Shown here: positions 51,288 to 59,411 of the stretch, piece after piece
Position numbering within the stretch: position 1 is the stretch's first letter
Layout of the letters: every line of letters begins with the position of its first letter
Source of the DNA: Chloroflexus aurantiacus J-10-fl
GTDB lineage: Bacteria > Chloroflexota > Chloroflexia > Chloroflexales > Chloroflexaceae
Assembly: GCF_000018865.1 (NCBI RefSeq)
Contig: NC_010175.1
Coordinates: forward strand, 3,534,001-3,598,000
Reading direction: 5' to 3'
DNA length: 64,000 bases
Translations under genes and position numbers: made by a program
Notes under the pieces: generated by a model
Database searches by the model: none
The model's input: only the letters and a program-made list of their open reading frames with translations
What the model was told of the DNA's origin: nothing

Positions 51288-51671
51288 ATGGAGAACGATC
51301 AACGAAGTGACGGCGCAGGTCATCTTTCTGGTCTGGAACTTGTTGCAGCAGTCGATGGTGAGCTTGATGAAGCCACCGCTCAACACCTTCATCACTGCGA
51401 TCTTTGTCGTCAGCGTTTAGTAACTCTGCGCAATCTACAGCAGGCTTTACGACGAAGGTTATATCGAGTTCTTTGCCCGTCTACCGATCAGTTAATCGAT
51501 TACTGTCAGGGCCTGCTCACGCCTGCTCAACAGGCCACTATTGCTCATCATCTGACCTCCTGTCCCTATTGCCGGTCTGAGGTTGATCTGTTGATGCAGC
51601 GTGATCCGCTGATTGACCGTCTGTTGCTCAGCAGTTTGCTTGATGGGCGGGTGTTACGTTTCTTGCGCTGA
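51288..51671 (+). CDS. Putative anti-sigma factor with two zinc-finger-like motifs
   Basis: 127 residues from ATG 51288 behind CTGGAGG. Two copies of the anti-sigma zinc-binding pattern: ELDEATAQHLHHCDLCRQRL and LTPAQQATIAHHLTSCPYCR (HxxxCxxC each). No membrane segment, so a soluble ZAS-type regulator that would hold the upstream sigma factor inactive, possibly redox- or zinc-sensitive. The double motif is unusual compared with single ZAS anti-sigma factors. Confidence 0.7.
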   Translation: MENDQRSDGAGHLSGLELVAAVDGELDEATAQHLHHCDLCRQRLVTLRNLQQALRRRLYRVLCPSTDQLIDYCQGLLTPAQQATIAHHLTSCPYCRSEVDLLMQRDPLIDRLLLSSLLDGRVLRFLR

Positions 51672-52398
51672 GCACGTTTTAGAACCTATTTCAAAAAACG
51701 TCTACGAGAAGTTGTCTCATTCATTCCTGGACTCTATGAACGTGACGAGCACCCACAGCATTGCCGTGCTCAGCAGGGTCAACCGCGTGACACGCACCTG
51801 GCACAAAGCACGGCTGGGGCGGCAGCATGGCTGCCGCACTCCACACCGCGCAACACGTGCATAACGAGCGGGCAAGGCAACCAATCCAACGCGTGATGGC
51901 ACCGATGATGGTCGGCAGCCTTCCTCGCTGCCATACCGGCAGCCTGGGAGCCGGATATGCTGGCGTTGGCGATTAGTAAGCGTTCGTGCACCTGGGCAAC
52001 CGGCTGGGAGCACGACAGCACAGCTTTTATGAAAAAAGTTCTATGACATCCCGATTACTGCCAGATCCGCTGCACCAGGTGTTCAACTCTCTGCCACAGT
52101 GCTACGAGTGCTCATGATCCGCTTGTCAAATTGGGCGGCAAAAACTACGGTGTCTCCGGTATTTTCCCTCTCCGACATGCCAGGGCTGCACCAATGAGAA
52201 CCTCGCTTCTATCATTGGGCCTGCCGTTGGTGCCCAGGCTGGTAGTCCCCGGCATCTCCCGCTTTGCCAGAAGATTGCCCATGAATTTGCTCATTGTGCG
52301 CTACAATACAGGTAGTTGCAACCGTTGCCGACCTCGCATCGTCGCATAGGCGAAGTTATTTTGCCGAATGGCCGTCATGCAGAGACGAGGAGTTTGCC
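51672..52398. other. Intergenic region with REP-like element, no supported gene
   Basis: About 727 bp. Frames on both strands are short, lack SD sites and are rich in Arg/Cys, typical of noncoding GC-rich DNA. It contains the palindrome at 51820-51838 and an upstream TACAAT near 52310 without a convincing -35 for the next gene. Confidence 0.5.
51820..51838. repeat. REP-like palindrome, copy 2
   Basis: GCGGCAGC-ATG-GCTGCCGC, same core as at 37741-37763 with one loop base changed. Confidence 0.55.
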
Positions 52399-53658
52399 AT
52401 GGCAGGAGAAGTTACCCTACGTGCCGCACTGGCGCGTCCCTTTCTGGCCGCGACAACCACGCCACAGGTAGCGTATGTATTGCTTGAAGCACAGCCGGGT
52501 GCGGTATTGACGCAGGTACGAGTACCGATTCACGTCTGTTTCGTGCTCGACCGCAGCGGTTCGATGAAGGGCGAGAAGATTGAACGGTTGCGACAGGCGG
52601 TGGTGCGAGCAATCGAGCAACTCAATGAGCAGGATATCATTTCGATTGTGATTTTTGACCATCGGACTGAGGTACTGGTGCCGGCCCAACCGGTGCGGCA
52701 ACGGACAGCGATCCTCGATCTGGTGCATCGGATCCGCGATGCCGGTGGTACTCGCATTGCCCCGGCCCTGGAGAAGGGGATACAGGAATTACAAAAGATG
52801 CCGCAGGGGGTGCGCCGACTGGTACTGCTAACCGATGGTCAGACCGAACACGAGAAGGAGTGTCTGCTCCGGGCAGACGATGCCGGACGGTTGGGGATTC
52901 CGATCACAGCGTTGGGGATCGGTAAGGATTGGAACGAAGACCTGCTGATTGAAATGGCAAATCGCTCGCGGGGAGTAGCCGATTACATTGCGCAGCCCGG
53001 CGAGATTGTGCAATACTTTCAGCACACGGTACAGCGTGCCCAGCAGACCACCATCCAGAACAGTGTCCTCACGCTGCGCCTGGTGCAGGGAGTGACACCA
53101 CGGGCCGTCTGGCAGGTGACGCCGCTCATTGACAATCTCGGTTATCAGCCAATTGCTGATCGGGCTGTCAGTGTCAATCTCGGCGAGCTTGAGAGTGGGC
53201 AGGTGCGGGTATTGCTGATCGAATTGGTGATTGATCCCCGTCCTATGGGGACGTATCGGATCGGTCAGGCTGAAATCAGCTACGATGCACCGGCATTGCA
53301 GATTCAGGGCGAGAAGACGAAAATCGATATTATGCTCACCTTCACTGCCGATCCGGCCCAGTTGCAACAGGTCAATCCCAACGTTATGAACATCGTCGAA
53401 AAGGTCAGCGCCTTTAAGCTACAAACGCGCGCCTTGCAAGACCTGGCTGCCGGTGATGTCAGTGGGGCAACCCAGAAGTTGAAGAGTGCCGTCACGCGCT
53501 TGCTCAATCAGGGTGAAGTAGAACTGGCGGCAACGATGCAACAGGAGATTGCCAACCTCGAACAGCACGGCCAGATGTCGAGTGAAGGCCAGAAGACTAT
53601 CAAGTTCCAGGGGCGGAAGACGGTTAGGCTAACCGATATTGAATTACCAAAGGAGTAG
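52399..53658 (+). CDS. VWA-domain protein, paralogue of the one at 20253-21500
   Basis: 419 residues from ATG 52399 behind GACGAGGAG. Same plan as the VWA protein of the kinase cluster: MIDAS FVLDRSGSMKG, GGTRIAPAL, TDGQTEHEKE, then a beta-rich middle and helical C-terminal part (VSAFKLQTRALQDLAAGDVSGATQKLKSAVTRL). No signal peptide. Only one base separates it from surE, so they form an operon. The repeated architecture suggests a lineage-specific family of intracellular VWA proteins. Confidence 0.88.
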   Translation: MAGEVTLRAALARPFLAATTTPQVAYVLLEAQPGAVLTQVRVPIHVCFVLDRSGSMKGEKIERLRQAVVRAIEQLNEQDIISIVIFDHRTEVLVPAQPVRQRTAILDLVHRIRDAGGTRIAPALEKGIQELQKMPQGVRRLVLLTDGQTEHEKECLLRADDAGRLGIPITALGIGKDWNEDLLIEMANRSRGVADYIAQPGEIVQYFQHTVQRAQQTTIQNSVLTLRLVQGVTPRAVWQVTPLIDNLGYQPIADRAVSVNLGELESGQVRVLLIELVIDPRPMGTYRIGQAEISYDAPALQIQGEKTKIDIMLTFTADPAQLQQVNPNVMNIVEKVSAFKLQTRALQDLAAGDVSGATQKLKSAVTRLLNQGEVELAATMQQEIANLEQHGQMSSEGQKTIKFQGRKTVRLTDIELPKE

Positions 53659-53659
53659 T

Positions 53660-54424
53660 ATGTACTTTTTGGTAACCAACGATGATGGCTACCAGAGTCC
53701 GGGTCTGGTAGCGCTGCGTGCTGCTTTAAGTGACATTGGCGAAGTGGCTGTCGTTGCGCCGGATCGAAACTGGAGTGCTGCCGGCCATTATCGCAAGCTG
53801 TTTGATCCATTGCGAGCCTGGGAAGGAACGTTGAGCGATGGCTCACCAGCGCTGATCTGCGATGGCACGCCGGCTGATTGTGTGGCACTGGCGGTTATGG
53901 GACTGCTCGACCGCAAACCCGATCTGGTGGTGTCAGGGATTAATCTGGGCGCGAATCTGGGTACCGATCTGCTCTATTCGGGTACCGTCGCCGCAGCGAT
54001 GGAAGGGCTGGTGTTTGGCATTCCCGGTCTGGCGGTGTCACAGGTGCGCCCGAAGGATGGGAAGTGGGATTTTCGGGCGGCGCAAATAGCGGTGCGCCAG
54101 TTGGTTACGCTGATTCATGAGCGTTCCTTGCCTTCAGAGGTGCTGTTAAATCTGAACATTCCGGCAGTACCACCCACCAGCCTGCGCGGGATTAAAGTTG
54201 GCCGCCTGGGTCGTCGGGTGTATCGTGATGAGCTGGTGGTGCGGTATGACCCACGTGGCCGACCGTACTATTGGATTGATGGCGCAGAACCTGAAGATCA
54301 TTACGAGGAAGGCACTGATATTGCTGCTATTAGTGACGGATATGCCAGCCTGACGCCGGTACACATGGATCTGACCAGTCATCGCTGGTTGGAAGAGCTA
54401 CGGAGTTGGGAATTGGAAGGGTGA
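53660..54424 (+). CDS. surE: 5'/3'-nucleotidase SurE
   Basis: 254 residues from ATG 53660 behind AAAGGAG. Metal-binding NDDGYQSPGL, VAPDRNWSAAGH, DGTPADCVALAV and VSGINLGANLGTDLLYSGTVAAAMEG (in segments) are the SurE active-site motifs. Hydrolyses nucleoside monophosphates and exopolyphosphate in stress survival. Its last 27 bases overlap the convergent gene. Confidence 0.95.
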   Translation: MYFLVTNDDGYQSPGLVALRAALSDIGEVAVVAPDRNWSAAGHYRKLFDPLRAWEGTLSDGSPALICDGTPADCVALAVMGLLDRKPDLVVSGINLGANLGTDLLYSGTVAAAMEGLVFGIPGLAVSQVRPKDGKWDFRAAQIAVRQLVTLIHERSLPSEVLLNLNIPAVPPTSLRGIKVGRLGRRVYRDELVVRYDPRGRPYYWIDGAEPEDHYEEGTDIAAISDGYASLTPVHMDLTSHRWLEELRSWELEG

Positions 54425-55153
54425 GATCAGGGCTACTTCGATCCACTGGGCTTCGTTGCAGGCACGCACGCCCCAGCCCAGTTGCCCGGTTGGGCGCACA
54501 ATCGCGTATTGATTATCAATCCAGATCACAATGCTGAGCGGGCCACGGGGTGAGGGTGCCCGTAATACCGTTATACCGTCAACCAGAAGTTCACTTTCAT
54601 GCAGTCCCCACCGGATTTCATACTCGTGCCACTGGGCAATATCCTGGCTGATGACTGCTTCGGCGACGCCGACATCGCGCTGGATGCATGGCCAGATGCG
54701 GCGGTACAGCGGTGGAATGTTGAGCAGCGGGACAATGACCGGGGCAAGCGGTATCCATTTGCGGGCTGCCGGACGACCTGTATCAACGACGGCGGCTTTC
54801 CAGCCGTGGCCGGGTATGCCGATTGCCAGTGGCATATCGTGTGGTGGCGCACCGAAAAAGAACCAGACCGCCTGCGGCATACGAAGCGGCCAGGCCCATG
54901 GATAGCTCCACAAGCCAAACCCGGCAGTACCAACCAACCGATCTGCCGGATGTGACGTGCGTGCACGCAGACGAAGGGTAAACGGTGGCTGCAACGCTCG
55001 TGGGTTACCGGGCCACTGCCCAAAATCATCGATCTGCGCATTTCGATAGCGGTTGGCAGGGCCGGGTGGTCGAAGCAGACGCAAGCCGCTTGCCGTTTGA
55101 ATAACGCCTGCGCCACCGCTACAGCGTGGTCGTAAGCGCCATGGAGATACCAT
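54398..55153 (-). CDS. Protein of unknown function with a C-terminal beta-sandwich-like segment
   Basis: 251 residues, ATG behind AAGAGG. The N-terminal half is rich in Trp/Pro/Gly and Arg. The C-terminal part (QWHEYEIRWGLHESELLVDG, GPLSIVIWIDNQYAI) resembles the jelly-roll of LamG/glycoside-hydrolase-16-like concanavalin folds, but the catalytic motif of GH16 is absent. No signal peptide. The opposite strand has a competing frame; I prefer this one for its length and beta-strand-like pattern. Confidence 0.5.
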   Translation of the reverse strand: MVSPWRLRPRCSGGAGVIQTASGLRLLRPPGPANRYRNAQIDDFGQWPGNPRALQPPFTLRLRARTSHPADRLVGTAGFGLWSYPWAWPLRMPQAVWFFFGAPPHDMPLAIGIPGHGWKAAVVDTGRPAARKWIPLAPVIVPLLNIPPLYRRIWPCIQRDVGVAEAVISQDIAQWHEYEIRWGLHESELLVDGITVLRAPSPRGPLSIVIWIDNQYAIVRPTGQLGWGVRACNEAQWIEVALISPFQFPTP

Positions 55154-55202
55154 GATTGCCTCTTACTCCGCCTGGGTGTTGAATGCACCTCTTTTGAATG
55201 CA

Positions 55203-55297
55203 CCACAGAGACACGGAGAACACAGAGGTATCTTGTTGGATGTCTTCCACTCTCCTCTGTGCCCCCGTGGTGTGATATAGCCACAGAGACACGGAGA
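55203..55297. repeat. Two copies of a short intergenic repeat
   Basis: CCACAGAGACACGGAGA occurs at 55203-55219 and 55281-55297, and the spacer contains a partly complementary CCTCTGTG...GTGGTG. A dispersed type of repeat also seen in many other genomes (from memory). The 201-bp gap holds nothing else. Confidence 0.55.
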
Positions 55298-55354
55298 GCG
55301 TAGAGGAGAATAGACCAATCAGCATTTCGCTACGTATCCGCTTGTGGAATGGAA

Positions 55355-55909
55355 TTATTGCAGCGATGGCACACTCTCGCCTGTACGGGCAGCCGGCCAC
55401 AAGCCAGGCCAGACTGAAGCGAAGAAGATGCCGGCAGCGAAACCAGCCTGTATCCCATTCACCAACAACAGCCAGAGCGGTGCAAACCACCAGCCGCTGT
55501 AATGGCCGACAATTTCAAGCGGCCAGAGCAGGAAAGGCAGTGCAGACAGCAACAGGCGCCACGACCAGTGCAGGGAACGATAGCGGCGCAACAAGGTAGG
55601 CGCACGGTCACCAATAGCCAGGCGGCCCAGCCAGAGACCAATGGTGGCCCCCCAACAGCGGGCGCAGACCGCCATCGGCCACCCCAGCAACCACAACGAG
55701 CGTTCTGGAGTCGGGCAGATATAGGTAGCCAGCAACTCACGGGCCAGGGTACCCGTCTCACTGACGAGAGGTAAACCTGTTGCCCGTAACAGTGGCGAGG
55801 CTATCGGGCCTAAAAAGAGGACCCACAGGATTACATCAAAAACCAACGGTGACCACGAATGTTGTGAGTGAGGTCTGGAGAGAGCGTATGACGACATAGC
55901 GCTGTCCAT
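55355..55909 (-). CDS. DUF2085-family membrane protein
   Basis: 184 residues with about four membrane segments (VILWVLFLGPIASPLL, ATIGLWLGRLAIG, LLLSALPFLLWPLEIVGHY, GFAAGIFFASVWPGLW). The family motif is visible: CPTPERSLWLLGWPMAVCARCWGATIGLW (in segments), where two Cys pairs flank a loop. Function of DUF2085 is unknown; the conserved Cys could bind metal or form a redox pair. The start has a poor SD; ATG at 55897 is an alternative. Confidence 0.75.
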   Translation of the reverse strand: MDSAMSSYALSRPHSQHSWSPLVFDVILWVLFLGPIASPLLRATGLPLVSETGTLARELLATYICPTPERSLWLLGWPMAVCARCWGATIGLWLGRLAIGDRAPTLLRRYRSLHWSWRLLLSALPFLLWPLEIVGHYSGWWFAPLWLLLVNGIQAGFAAGIFFASVWPGLWPAARTGESVPSLQ

Positions 55910-56003
55910 TTCGGCGTGTCAGATTTGATCTCGGCGGGCAAAACTGATTGTATTGTACCAGAAGATCAAACACCGGTGCATTCACGAAGAGGACAGCGTA
56001 CTG

Positions 56004-57011
56004 TTACCGCGATAACTTCTTCGTCAAACCACGCACATCCCACCAGATACCCGGCAAACGCGCAATCTTCTCGCGTAACGGCACATAGGCCCGGCGGGTG
56101 TATGAGTCGTATTGGTTTTGTTCTATTTTATCGAGAATACCGCTATACACCCGGGCTGCGGCGGCAATCGCCAGTCGCACCTCTGGTGGCAGCAGAGCAA
56201 TACCTGGCCAGCTCTCGGCGTACAATTGCCGGGCACGTGCAATCTGGAACTTCATCAACCTGATAAACCGCTCGTCGTACACACGGGCCAGAATATCATC
56301 GGCAGTCAAACCAAACCGTGCCAGCTCATCTTCGGGCAAATAGACGCGCTGGCGGTCGGCATCTTCGCCAATATCGCGCAGAATATTGGTGAGCTGCAAA
56401 GCGACACCGAGCTTGATCGCGTAAGGCTGGGCGCCGGGTGCAGCGCCGGTAATCCCGATCACCAGCAATCCAACCACTGAAGCCACCCGATAGCAGTAGA
56501 GCCAGAGATCGGCAAACGTGGTATAGCGCGAAATCGTGAGATCCATCGCCACACCGGCCAGCAACTCATCAATCAAACTCGGGGCAAGATTGTAGCGCTG
56601 ACAGGTATCGGCCCAGGCCAACAACACCGGGTGTGAGGTGTCAAACCGTGGTCGGCGCGCAATGCGCACCCATTCGGCCAGAGCACGCGCCGGGTCCGAC
56701 TCGGCCATGTCAACCGTATCGTCAGTTGTCCGACAGAAGGCATACAGGGCGCGCACGGCTCGCCGCTGTGCCGGCGGTAGAAACTGGGTGCTGAAGAAAA
56801 AGCTCTTAGAATGACGACGAATGATTTGTTCGCAGATCGCGTAAGCCTCGGCCAGCGTGCGGCCCGGCGGTGGCGGCAATTCATCGGCGTGAGGCGATAC
56901 AGGAAGTTCGTTAAGACGGAGGAGTTGGGCAAGCTGCTCTTCAGCCGGTAGCGCCTGGTTCACCGGCAAACTATTACCTCGCGAAAAGATCGTGAGTGAA
57001 TTCAGCGACAC
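56004..57011 (-). CDS. crtB: Phytoene synthase
   Basis: 335 residues, GTG start with AAAGGAG SD. Squalene/phytoene synthase fold: first Asp-rich motif RTTDDTVDMAE (D97, D98, D101), YCYRVASVVG, and second Asp-rich motif NILRDIGEDADRQRVYLP (in segments). Condenses two geranylgeranyl diphosphates to phytoene, the first carotenoid step. An extra N-terminal 55 residues are Pro-rich. Its gene has its own promoter and lies directly after the B12-photoreceptor-type regulator gene. Squalene synthase is unlikely, given the carotenoid context. Confidence 0.9.
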   Translation of the reverse strand: MSLNSLTIFSRGNSLPVNQALPAEEQLAQLLRLNELPVSPHADELPPPPGRTLAEAYAICEQIIRRHSKSFFFSTQFLPPAQRRAVRALYAFCRTTDDTVDMAESDPARALAEWVRIARRPRFDTSHPVLLAWADTCQRYNLAPSLIDELLAGVAMDLTISRYTTFADLWLYCYRVASVVGLLVIGITGAAPGAQPYAIKLGVALQLTNILRDIGEDADRQRVYLPEDELARFGLTADDILARVYDERFIRLMKFQIARARQLYAESWPGIALLPPEVRLAIAAAARVYSGILDKIEQNQYDSYTRRAYVPLREKIARLPGIWWDVRGLTKKLSR

Positions 57012-57047
57012 ACCACACTCCTTTTGTCACATATTACGCTTGTTTTT

Positions 57048-57076
57048 ACTATACGCAATATTGAGCTTGAAGGCAA
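57048..57076 (-). promoter_or_regulatory. crtB promoter
   Basis: Minus strand TTGCCT (57071-57076), 17-bp spacer, TATAGT (57048-57053), about 37 bp before the GTG. Direct repeats GCAATATTGAG (57056-57066) and GCAATACTGAG (57073-57083) cover the spacer and -35, a possible regulator site. Confidence 0.55.
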
Positions 57077-57136
57077 TACTGAGTTACGCATTATCAGCCA
57101 GGACATGGTGATAATGCCGGCGATGTACCTGCACCA

Positions 57137-58084
57137 TTAGCGACTGCGACTCAGGAGTGATGCGACGTTCTCAACTGCTTCCTGTGCGTCACGCCCCAAA
57201 AATGTGCCCGGCATCTTATGTGTCAACACCGGATTCAAATTGAATGCACGACCACCATAGCCGAAGAGAGGAGTAGGCGGTGGTAACTGTTGCAATGCCC
57301 GACCAATTTCGAGTAATTGGGTGGCCGTTTCGGTCGTTGAAGCAGACAGACACACCAGGTCGGGTTGGATATGCTGCACCGCATCAAGAAGGTCTTTTAC
57401 CGGCACTTCCGGGCCGAGGTAGATCACCTGCCAGCCGTGGCGCACCAGAAAGACGGCCAGCATCAGGGCACCAAGATCGTGTTGTTCGCTTGGCGCACAC
57501 CCTACCACAACCAGCCCCCGACCCTCGGTAACGTTATAGGTATTGAACAGGCTTGATAACTTGCGCCGAATGAACTGGGTAGCAAAATGCTCTGCGGTTA
57601 CGGAAAGCCGCCCGGCATGCCACTGCTCACCGATTTCAACCATTGCCGGCTGGATCAATTTCAAAAAGACATCTTCCAGCGGATAGAGCGCAAATGCTTC
57701 ACCCAGAATTTGCTCGGCCCGTGTCGCATCAAAATCGGTTAAGGCAGCGATCATGCGTGCCTGCATCCGTTCCCAGGTATGCGGTTCGGTATCAACTGCG
57801 GTATTCAGCCACGAAAGACTGGTGTCGCTTCCTTCGATCATCAGGGCAATCGCCTGACTGATCGTCAGTCCTTCGGCGGTTCGATCACGCAGCCAGCGAA
57901 TCGTTGCAATGTCGCGCTCGGAATACAGGCGATGACCACCTTCCGTCCGCTGTGGACGCGGTACACCGTAACGGCGTTCCCAGGCGCGGAAAGTGTCGGC
58001 AGGCACGCCCGTCTCCTGTGCGACAGCCTTGGTATTGTAGCGTGGCTTGTCTGAAAATTGGGAGAGAAAATGCTGCGGTGCCAT
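57137..58084 (-). CDS. carH: MerR-type regulator with cobalamin-binding domain (CarH/LitR photoreceptor type)
   Basis: 315 residues. N-terminal MerR helix-turn-helix (NTKAVAQETGVPADTFRAWERRYG...GGHRLYSERD) without a separate dimerisation helix. Residues about 100-180 are the four-helix bundle with W155-H156 and E165-H166 in EQWHAGRLSVTAEH. Then a B12-binding Rossmann fold with H202 in SEQHDLGALM. W-H, the Glu ten residues on and the lower-ligand His match the adenosylcobalamin-binding residues known from Thermus CarH (spacing recalled, not looked up). Predicted to repress carotenoid genes in the dark and release on light. The neighbouring crtB strongly supports this role. Confidence 0.88.
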   Translation of the reverse strand: MAPQHFLSQFSDKPRYNTKAVAQETGVPADTFRAWERRYGVPRPQRTEGGHRLYSERDIATIRWLRDRTAEGLTISQAIALMIEGSDTSLSWLNTAVDTEPHTWERMQARMIAALTDFDATRAEQILGEAFALYPLEDVFLKLIQPAMVEIGEQWHAGRLSVTAEHFATQFIRRKLSSLFNTYNVTEGRGLVVVGCAPSEQHDLGALMLAVFLVRHGWQVIYLGPEVPVKDLLDAVQHIQPDLVCLSASTTETATQLLEIGRALQQLPPPTPLFGYGGRAFNLNPVLTHKMPGTFLGRDAQEAVENVASLLSRSR

Positions 58085-58235
58085 GGTTCCGCGACCCTTC
58101 CCAGCGCTTATGCAAAGACGAGACTATTGCGCATAGTTTTTACACTTGAATCCTATTGTACCATCATTCACGGAAACGATTGCACGTTGGAATGATATTT
58201 TGACCTGTATTGACCAACCGTGAAGCGTGGTACAA

Positions 58236-58254
58236 TGTTACAAATATTGTAACA
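58236..58254. promoter_or_regulatory. Palindrome over the carH -10
   Basis: TGTTACAA-ATA-TTGTAACA, perfect 8-bp arms. It overlaps the carH -10 and touches a TACAAT (58231-58236) that may serve the opposite gene, so a regulator here could act on both directions. Confidence 0.5.
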
Positions 58255-58274
58255 CGGTGCACAATCACTGTCAA
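58246..58274 (-). promoter_or_regulatory. carH promoter
   Basis: Minus strand TTGACA (58269-58274), 17-bp spacer, TACAAT (58246-58251). Confidence 0.6.
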
Positions 58275-58290
58275 TAAATTGCACAATCAA
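58258..58290. promoter_or_regulatory. Three tandem 11-bp repeats over the carH -35 (candidate CarH operator)
   Basis: TGCACAATCAC (58258-58268), TGTCAATAAAT (58269-58279), TGCACAATCAA (58280-58290). The outer units match in 10 of 11 bases and the middle one more weakly. The middle unit contains the -35 box. Confidence 0.5.
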
Positions 58291-58326
58291 ACAAGACACT
58301 TCTGAACACAAGGTATCAATAATACC

Positions 58327-59301
58327 ATGCGGGCACTCATTACTGGCATTAACGGTTTTGTTGGCGGCCACCTCGCCGAATATCTCCTGGCCGATGGACG
58401 CTGGGATGTTTGGGGATTATCTCGCTCTCCTTCGCTCGTACTTCCCGAACTGATCGGGAACGTGCAGATCGTCCAGGCCGATCTGGCCGATGCTGAGGCC
58501 ACTACGCGCGCTCTGGTGCAGGTGCGACCGAACGTCATTTTTCACCTTGCCGGCCAGCCATTCGTGCCAGAATCGTTTCGCGACCCGGCGGGAACGCTGG
58601 CCGCCAATACGTTGGGCGCCTTGCACATCTTTCTGACGTTGATTGAATACCGCATGACCACCCGCGTGATAGTGATTGGCACGAATGAGGAATACGGAAA
58701 GATTGACCCGGAGGATTTACCGATTGACGAAGACACCCCCCTGCGTCCGACCAGTCCGTATGGGGTGAGCAAGGCCGCCCAAAGTTTGCTGGCGTTGCAA
58801 TACCACTACAGCCACGGTCTGGATGTCGTGCGTGTACGGCCCTTCACCCATATCGGGCCGCGCCAGAATGAACGATTTGTGACTGCCGCCTTTGCCCGTC
58901 AGATTGCACGGATCGAATTAGGCTTGCAACCGCCAGTTGTGCAGGTTGGTAATCTGGCTGCGCAACGCGACTTCACCGATGTCCGTGATGTTGTCGCGGC
59001 GTATGCGTTACTGGCCGAACACGGCGAGAGTGGCGAGGTGTATAATGTTGGTTCGGGTCGGGCCGTGATGATACGCGAGCTACTTGATATGCTGTTAGCC
59101 GAATGTACTGTACCGGTTGAAGTGCGGCTCAATCCCGAATTGATGCGCCCGATTGATATACCGCTGGTCGTCTGTGATGCGAGTCGGCTCCGTGCCCGCA
59201 CCGGCTGGCAACCGCGCTATACGCTGGCAGAGACGCTGCACGATATCCTGAATTACTGGCGCGCACGAGTCCGTGCAGAAGTACAAGCGACCACCGGCTG
59301 A
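58327..59301 (+). CDS. NAD-dependent nucleotide-sugar epimerase/dehydratase (GDP-mannose 4,6-dehydratase type)
   Basis: 324 residues. Extended SDR: N-terminal TGINGFVGGHL, Asp-binding D52 region (QADLADAE), VIGTNEEYG (catalytic Thr/Glu region) and active Tyr/Lys SPYGVSKAAQ. The GTNEEYG form and DVVRVRPFTHIGPRQ suit the GDP-mannose 4,6-dehydratase/RMD group, but the exact substrate is not fixed. The next gene encodes an NTP-sugar transferase, consistent with GDP-sugar synthesis for surface polysaccharide. Confidence 0.85.
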   Translation: MRALITGINGFVGGHLAEYLLADGRWDVWGLSRSPSLVLPELIGNVQIVQADLADAEATTRALVQVRPNVIFHLAGQPFVPESFRDPAGTLAANTLGALHIFLTLIEYRMTTRVIVIGTNEEYGKIDPEDLPIDEDTPLRPTSPYGVSKAAQSLLALQYHYSHGLDVVRVRPFTHIGPRQNERFVTAAFARQIARIELGLQPPVVQVGNLAAQRDFTDVRDVVAAYALLAEHGESGEVYNVGSGRAVMIRELLDMLLAECTVPVEVRLNPELMRPIDIPLVVCDASRLRARTGWQPRYTLAETLHDILNYWRARVRAEVQATTG

Positions 59302-59411
59302 GAAAATCGTCACCCAAACCCCGGTTTGCGGTAAACTTTTTGTGGTCTGATGGCGTTATACTACGCCTATCTATCAGGAGCGTTGTGTACATTTAGTAAG
59401 TAGAACTGTCT

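Noticed and set aside
50610-51395. 261-codon frame antisense to the sigma factor
   Set aside because: It crosses the inverted repeat and the anti-sigma start and has no SD; the sense pair is better supported.
54571-55284. Alternative 237-codon frame overlapping the unknown minus-strand gene
   Set aside because: Its N-terminus translates the short repeats at 55203-55297 and has no SD; the other minus-strand frame reads more like protein.
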